From contig JAEWAU010000067.1 in assembly GCA_023391535.1 (NCBI GenBank), positions 1 to 45,710 of the forward strand: 45,710 nt of DNA. Reading direction: 5' to 3'. Shown piece after piece: positions 42,283 through 45,710 of the stretch. Position 1 is the first letter of the stretch; every line of letters starts with the position of its first letter. A program made the translations under genes and the position numbers. The notes below the pieces were generated by a model. That model was not told the origin of the DNA and searched no databases. It worked only from the letters and a program-made list of their open reading frames with translations. Source of the stretch: Bacillota bacterium (GTDB taxonomy: Bacteria; Bacillota; Clostridia; Oscillospirales; Ethanoligenentaceae).

Positions 42283-43095
42283 ATGGAAACCGGAGCGAAC
42301 CCCGGCGTTCTCATCTGGTACCTGGGGCACAGCGGCTTCGCCGTTTATACGGGCCGGCGGCTGCTGTTGTTTGATTACGTGGCGCAGGCAGGCGGGCCTC
42401 CGGGCGCGGCGGACGCGGGAAAAAGCGACGCGTTCGCCGCCGCGGGGCTGGATACGGGCGTGATCGCGGCGCCCGAAAAGCTGGCGGGGCTGGAAACGGA
42501 TATTTTCATCTCGCACCGGCACGGCGACCATCTGGACCGCTCGGTGTTTGGCTGGGCCGCAGCCCTGCCGCAGGCGCGCTATCTGCTTTCGGCGGATATC
42601 CGCGCGCGGGAAACGCCCGCGGGGCGGACGCTCCGGCTGAAGCCCGGCGAGACGTTTCGCGGGGACGGATTGCATGTGGAAACGCTCGATTCCACGGACA
42701 CCGGGGCGGCCTTCGTCGTGGAAGCGGACGGCCTGCGCGTCTACCACGCGGGGGACCTCAACTGGTGGCACTGGGACGGAGATTCTGAAAGCGAGGGGCG
42801 CGCCATGGAGCGCAAGTATAAGGAGCAGATCGGGCTTTTGCGCGAGCGGGAGCTCGACCTCGCGTTCGTTCCGGTGGACCCGCGCCTGGGGCCGGCCTAC
42901 GCGTGGGGGCTGGATTACCTGATGCGCACCGCGCGTGTGAAGGCCGTTTTCCCCATGCACTTCTGGGAGGATACCTCCGTGTTCGGCCGCCTGGAACGAG
43001 AACCCTGCACGGAGCCGTACCGCGCGCGCATCGTGCGCTTTGCGCGCCGGGGCCAGCGGTTTGCGTGGGAAAACGGCCGCGTGCGCGCGCTGTAA
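42283..43095 (+). CDS. MBL-fold hydrolase, UlaG-like
   Basis: This 270-residue metallo-beta-lactamase-fold protein has the motif SHRHGDHLD (HxHxDH), an N-terminal WYLGHSGFAVYTG as in the UlaG-like/COG2220 branch, YHAGDLNWWHW for the bridging aspartate, and a late PMHFW histidine. Substrate is unknown. It is clearly different from the MBL gene at 9770. The start has AGGAAAGGGG upstream. It converges on ldh with only 26 bp between stops. Confidence 0.88.
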   Translation: METGANPGVLIWYLGHSGFAVYTGRRLLLFDYVAQAGGPPGAADAGKSDAFAAAGLDTGVIAAPEKLAGLETDIFISHRHGDHLDRSVFGWAAALPQARYLLSADIRARETPAGRTLRLKPGETFRGDGLHVETLDSTDTGAAFVVEADGLRVYHAGDLNWWHWDGDSESEGRAMERKYKEQIGLLRERELDLAFVPVDPRLGPAYAWGLDYLMRTARVKAVFPMHFWEDTSVFGRLEREPCTEPYRARIVRFARRGQRFAWENGRVRAL

Positions 43096-43121
43096 CGCTG
43101 CGCGCGCCGCCGGCGCCGCGC

Positions 43122-44072
43122 TTACAGCCGGATGCCCTTGTAGGCGTCCTCGAGCAGGGCGCAGGAACGGCCAAACTGCCCGAGTTCCTCTTCGGTGAGC
43201 GAAAGGGTGATGATGCGGTGCGCGCCGTCGCGCCCCACGATGGTGGGAACGCCCGCGTACACGCCCCTGCAGCCGTACTCGCCGTCCAGCATGGCGGAAA
43301 CGGTGAGGACGCTGTGCTCGTCGCCGAAGATGGCCTTGGTGATGCGCACGAGCGACATGCCGATGCCGTAATAGGTGGCCCGCTTGGCCTCGATGATCTT
43401 CTGCGCCGCGTTTTTCACTTCGTCGCTGATGCCGAACATGCCGCTGCACGAGAACGCTCCCTCGGACTGGCTGCACAGGTCGAGCACGGGCTTCGTGGCC
43501 ACCAGCGCCTGCGACCACGGCACGAACTCGCTGTCGCCGTGCTCGCCCATCACGTAGGCGTGGACGTTGCGCGGGTCCACATGGAAGTATTCGCCCAGCA
43601 TGTACCGCAGGCGGGCGGTATCCAGCGTGGTGCCCGTGCCGATGACGCGCTTGCGGTCGAACCCCGAAAGGTGCCGCGTGATGCGGGCCATGATGTCCAC
43701 GGGATTGGTGGCGATGAGGAAGATTCCGCCGAAGCCCGAGGCGAGCACCGGGTCGATGATGGATTTGAACACCGCGGCGTTGCGCTGGAGCAGGTCGAGG
43801 CGCGATTCCCCCGGCCTCTGCGCCACGCCCGCGCAGATCACGACGATATCGGCGTCGCCGCAATCGGCATAGCTCCCCGCGTAGATTTTCATATGCGAAC
43901 CGGAAAACGCAAGGCCGTGGTTGAGATCCATTGCCTCGCCCTGCGCCCGGCGCGTGTCGATATCGATGAGCACCAGCTCGTCGCACGAATTCTGATTCAG
44001 CATCGCGTAAGCGTAGCTCATACCCACAAGGCCCGTGCCTACCAGCGCGACTTTTCTGTTTTCGCTTCTCAT
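43122..44072 (-). CDS. ldh: L-lactate dehydrogenase
   Basis: This 316-residue enzyme reduces pyruvate to L-lactate and regenerates NAD. The NAD loop is GTGLVGMSYA (12-21), the substrate loop AQRPGESRLDL has Gln85 (lactate rather than malate specificity), Arg91 and Asp151 are present, and catalytic His178 is in GEHGDSE. It is probably the fermentation outlet for the glycolytic NADH made by GAPDH. The gene has a long leader (about 255 nt) and a cre-like site on its promoter. Confidence 0.96.
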   Translation of the reverse strand: MRSENRKVALVGTGLVGMSYAYAMLNQNSCDELVLIDIDTRRAQGEAMDLNHGLAFSGSHMKIYAGSYADCGDADIVVICAGVAQRPGESRLDLLQRNAAVFKSIIDPVLASGFGGIFLIATNPVDIMARITRHLSGFDRKRVIGTGTTLDTARLRYMLGEYFHVDPRNVHAYVMGEHGDSEFVPWSQALVATKPVLDLCSQSEGAFSCSGMFGISDEVKNAAQKIIEAKRATYYGIGMSLVRITKAIFGDEHSVLTVSAMLDGEYGCRGVYAGVPTIVGRDGAHRIITLSLTEEELGQFGRSCALLEDAYKGIRL

Positions 44073-44333
44073 AAAATAGCCTCCTCCCGCCGCCTGAAGC
44101 GGCGATGCGGATCATGCGGAAACGGCGCCCGAACGGACACCCGCCCTACGGCGTTTTCAAAATAGGCGGGTACATTCCAGAGTATTTCGCCTTTTCTCAA
44201 TCTTTAATGGAATTGCCGTAAACTTAGCGTGCGGCGTTTTTCCCAAAACATGCGCGCCCCGCAAACATGCAAATTCCGCAGGCACGCGGCACCCGTCGAA
44301 AGCGCCGTTTCGCTCGTTTTTTGTTCCGATATA

Positions 44334-44369
44334 AGTATACCATTTTAATGGAGTTTGTCAACGCTTTCA
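44334..44369 (-). promoter_or_regulatory. ldh promoter overlapped by a cre-like site
   Basis: On the minus strand a perfect TTGACA (44356-44361) and TATACT (44334-44339) are 16 bp apart with a TGG extension. The plus-strand sequence TGTCAACGCTTTCA (44356-44369) matches the Bacillus-type cre pattern TGWAANCGNTNWCA at all but one defined position and covers the -35. The leader 44073-44327 shows no recognised riboswitch. Confidence 0.6.
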
Positions 44370-44457
44370 CACAAATTCCGCACCCGGATTTTGTGCATTG
44401 CGCGGAATAGGAGCCGTTTGGAAAAAGGGCGCAATTCGGCGCGAAGAAACGCGCGCG

Positions 44458-44479
44458 CTATGGTATAATGGTATCATAG
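44458..44479 (+). promoter_or_regulatory. Promoter of trxB, extended -10
   Basis: A perfect TATAAT at 44464-44469 has TGG before it; no good -35 is present at 17 bp. CTATG and CATAG flank it as an imperfect palindrome. Confidence 0.6.
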
Positions 44480-44567
44480 AAAAAGCGCTCCGCCGGAAAG
44501 CGGGGCGTTCCAAAACAAAAACACGGTTCCGGAAACCGCTTTTGCGCGGCGTTCCGGGGGCGAAAGG

Positions 44568-45488
44568 ATGCGCAGAAAGATGTATGACGTTGCGATAGCG
44601 GGCGGAGGCCCTGCGGGGCTGACGGCGGCCATTTTTGCCGCGCGCGCGGGGCTTTCCGCCATGGTGGTGGAGGAGCTTGCACCCGGCGGGCAGGTGGCCG
44701 AAACCGCGGTGGTGGATAATTTCCCCGGCCTGCCCGGAATTCCCGGCTACGAGCTGGCCGCCAAAATGGAGGAACACGCAAAAAAAGAGGGCGCCGAAAT
44801 CGTCTCAAACAGCATCACGGGCTTCGTCCTCACGGGGGACGAAAAACGGATTCAGCTCGGGGAAAATAGCATCGAAGCCAAAACGCTGATTCTGGCCATG
44901 GGCGCCCGGCACCGGCCCTTAGACGTGCCCGGCGAAAAAGAGTTCACGGGGCGGGGCGTTTCCTACTGCGCCACCTGCGACGGAAATTTCTTCCGCAACA
45001 AGGACGTGGCCGTGGTGGGCGGCGGGAACACCGCGCTGGGCGACGCGCTGTACCTTGCGAACATCTGCAAATCGGTGACGCTCATCCACCGGCGCGAAGG
45101 CTTCCGCGCAACGGAATCCGAACAGAAGCGCCTTACCGGTTCGGAAAAGATCGTGCTGCGCTTAAACGCCACGGTGCAAAAGATCGAAGGCGACACCAAG
45201 GTGCGCACGCTTGCGCTGCACAACGTAAAAACCGGCGAGGATTCCGTTCTTGCGGTGGACGCCGTGTTCATCGCGGTGGGCATGCTTCCGCGCACCGAGC
45301 TGCTGGGCGGCGCCCTGCCGCTGCAAAACGGTTTCGTGGTAGCCGACGAAAGCTGCAAAACGGCCATCCCCGGCGTGTTCGTGGCGGGGGACCTGCGCGA
45401 CAAGCCGCTGCAGCAGATCGTTGCCGCCGCGGCGGACGGCGCCAACGCCGCCATGTCGGCGCACGCCTATCTGCAGTGCCGGAAATAA
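44568..45488 (+). CDS. trxB: Thioredoxin reductase
   Basis: This 306-residue FAD enzyme reduces thioredoxin. The FAD motif is GGGPAG (12-17), the redox pair Cys134/Cys137 in SYCATCDG, the second dinucleotide motif VVGGGNTALGDA, and the late GVFVAGDLRDKPLQQIVAAAADG. NADPH versus ferredoxin use is not proven; the HRREGF segment after the second motif favours NADPH. ATG 44568 is used; ATG 44580 is an alternative. Confidence 0.95.
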   Translation: MRRKMYDVAIAGGGPAGLTAAIFAARAGLSAMVVEELAPGGQVAETAVVDNFPGLPGIPGYELAAKMEEHAKKEGAEIVSNSITGFVLTGDEKRIQLGENSIEAKTLILAMGARHRPLDVPGEKEFTGRGVSYCATCDGNFFRNKDVAVVGGGNTALGDALYLANICKSVTLIHRREGFRATESEQKRLTGSEKIVLRLNATVQKIEGDTKVRTLALHNVKTGEDSVLAVDAVFIAVGMLPRTELLGGALPLQNGFVVADESCKTAIPGVFVAGDLRDKPLQQIVAAAADGANAAMSAHAYLQCRK

Positions 45489-45527
45489 GCGAAGCGAAAG
45501 CCCAGCGCGAACAGGGGGGGATGCGTT

Positions 45528-45710
45528 TTGGCCAAGAGTCTTTTCGCATACGGCGGGGAGCCGCATTGCGCGTGGTGCGCAAACGGACGCCCGGCCAGCG
45601 ACGGCACCAAGCTGCTGTGCCCGTATAAAGGGGTGGTGGACCCTTCTTTTCACTGCCGCCGCTACCGGTACGACCCGCTTCGGCGCGCGCCCAAGCCCGC
45701 GCCGAAGCAG
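45528..45710 (+). CDS. Small cysteine-rich protein, 3' end beyond the window
   Basis: A reading frame of 61 codons runs to the window end without a stop. It begins with TTG at 45528, 7-8 nt after a run of seven G. It contains two cysteine pairs or near-pairs, HCAWC (about 14-18) and a later C-PYKGVVDPSFHC, followed by RRYRYDPLRR. This looks like a small zinc-binding protein of the kind common in Clostridia, but no function is known to me. A competing ATG at 45521 in another frame stops after about 35 codons. It lies 40 bp after trxB. Confidence 0.65.
   Translation, partial: MAKSLFAYGGEPHCAWCANGRPASDGTKLLCPYKGVVDPSFHCRRYRYDPLRRAPKPAPKQ

Noticed and set aside
43097..43121. GC-rich palindromic stretch between the second MBL gene and ldh
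   Set aside because: It is imperfect, lacks T runs on either side, and could reflect base composition.
44458..44479. CTATG...CATAG palindrome over the trxB -10, sharing TATGGTATAAT with the suf promoter
   Set aside because: The shared 11 bases are explained by the extended -10 motif that recurs at many promoters here, and the palindrome is imperfect.

Overview
The window looks like the chromosome of a GC-rich Clostridia member, most likely an Oscillospiraceae/Ruminococcaceae-type gut anaerobe. This is inferred from gene content, not from a marker gene. The pointers are a Firmicutes-type SUF cluster (sufC-B-D-S-U), a Leu T-box in front of leuA, a PASTA-domain transpeptidase, separate AccA/AccD subunits inside a fab/acc cluster, an ABC-F ribosome-protection-type ATPase with a long leader, MntP, and NAD-type GAPDH and L-lactate dehydrogenase. 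Coding DNA is very GC-rich, while many promoters are AT-rich and read as sigma-A sites with a TGN-extended -10. Several genes start with GTG or TTG. No rRNA, tRNA, CRISPR array, transposase or phage gene was seen. Layout: 1-4.7 kb has a Gfo/Idh/MocA oxidoreductase, a fused methionine sulfoxide reductase MsrAB and a PASTA penicillin-binding protein. 4.7-10.6 kb has a cytidylate-kinase-like protein, an EAL c-di-GMP phosphodiesterase, glycerate kinase, the MntP manganese exporter behind a terminator-containing leader, and a metallo-beta-lactamase-fold hydrolase. 10.7-16.8 kb has a DsbA-like oxidoreductase, an ABC-F ATPase with a 420-nt leader, a GNAT acetyltransferase, PyrE, thioredoxin and an HtrA protease. 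17.0-26.5 kb is the lipid block: on the minus strand fabG-fabF-accB-fabZ-accC-accD-accA-acpP, and divergently on the plus strand fabD-aroE-aroK. fabH and an enoyl-ACP reductase are not in the window. 26.5-33.8 kb has a kinase-like sensor whose H-box histidine is asparagine, GAPDH, a DUF975 membrane protein, T-box-controlled leuA, and galE. 33.8-36.3 kb is a large soluble chemoreceptor-like protein. 36.5-41.6 kb is the SUF iron-sulfur operon. 41.8-45.7 kb has a DUF4180 protein, a second MBL-fold protein, L-lactate dehydrogenase, thioredoxin reductase, and the start of a small cysteine-rich protein cut by the window end. Most of the window is core metabolism: malonyl-CoA supply and fatty acid elongation, shikimate and leucine synthesis, glycolysis to lactate, Fe-S assembly and thiol redox balance. 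The less ordinary material is between the genes. It includes two leaders with mutually exclusive hairpins (mntP and the ABC-F gene), a pair of about 101-bp inverted-repeat-bounded elements, a pair of GTTGCAAAA palindromes, terminators that resemble the repeat core, and operator-like palindromes on the gap, suf and ldh promoters. All of these rest on reading the sequence by eye; none was tested by folding or database search.
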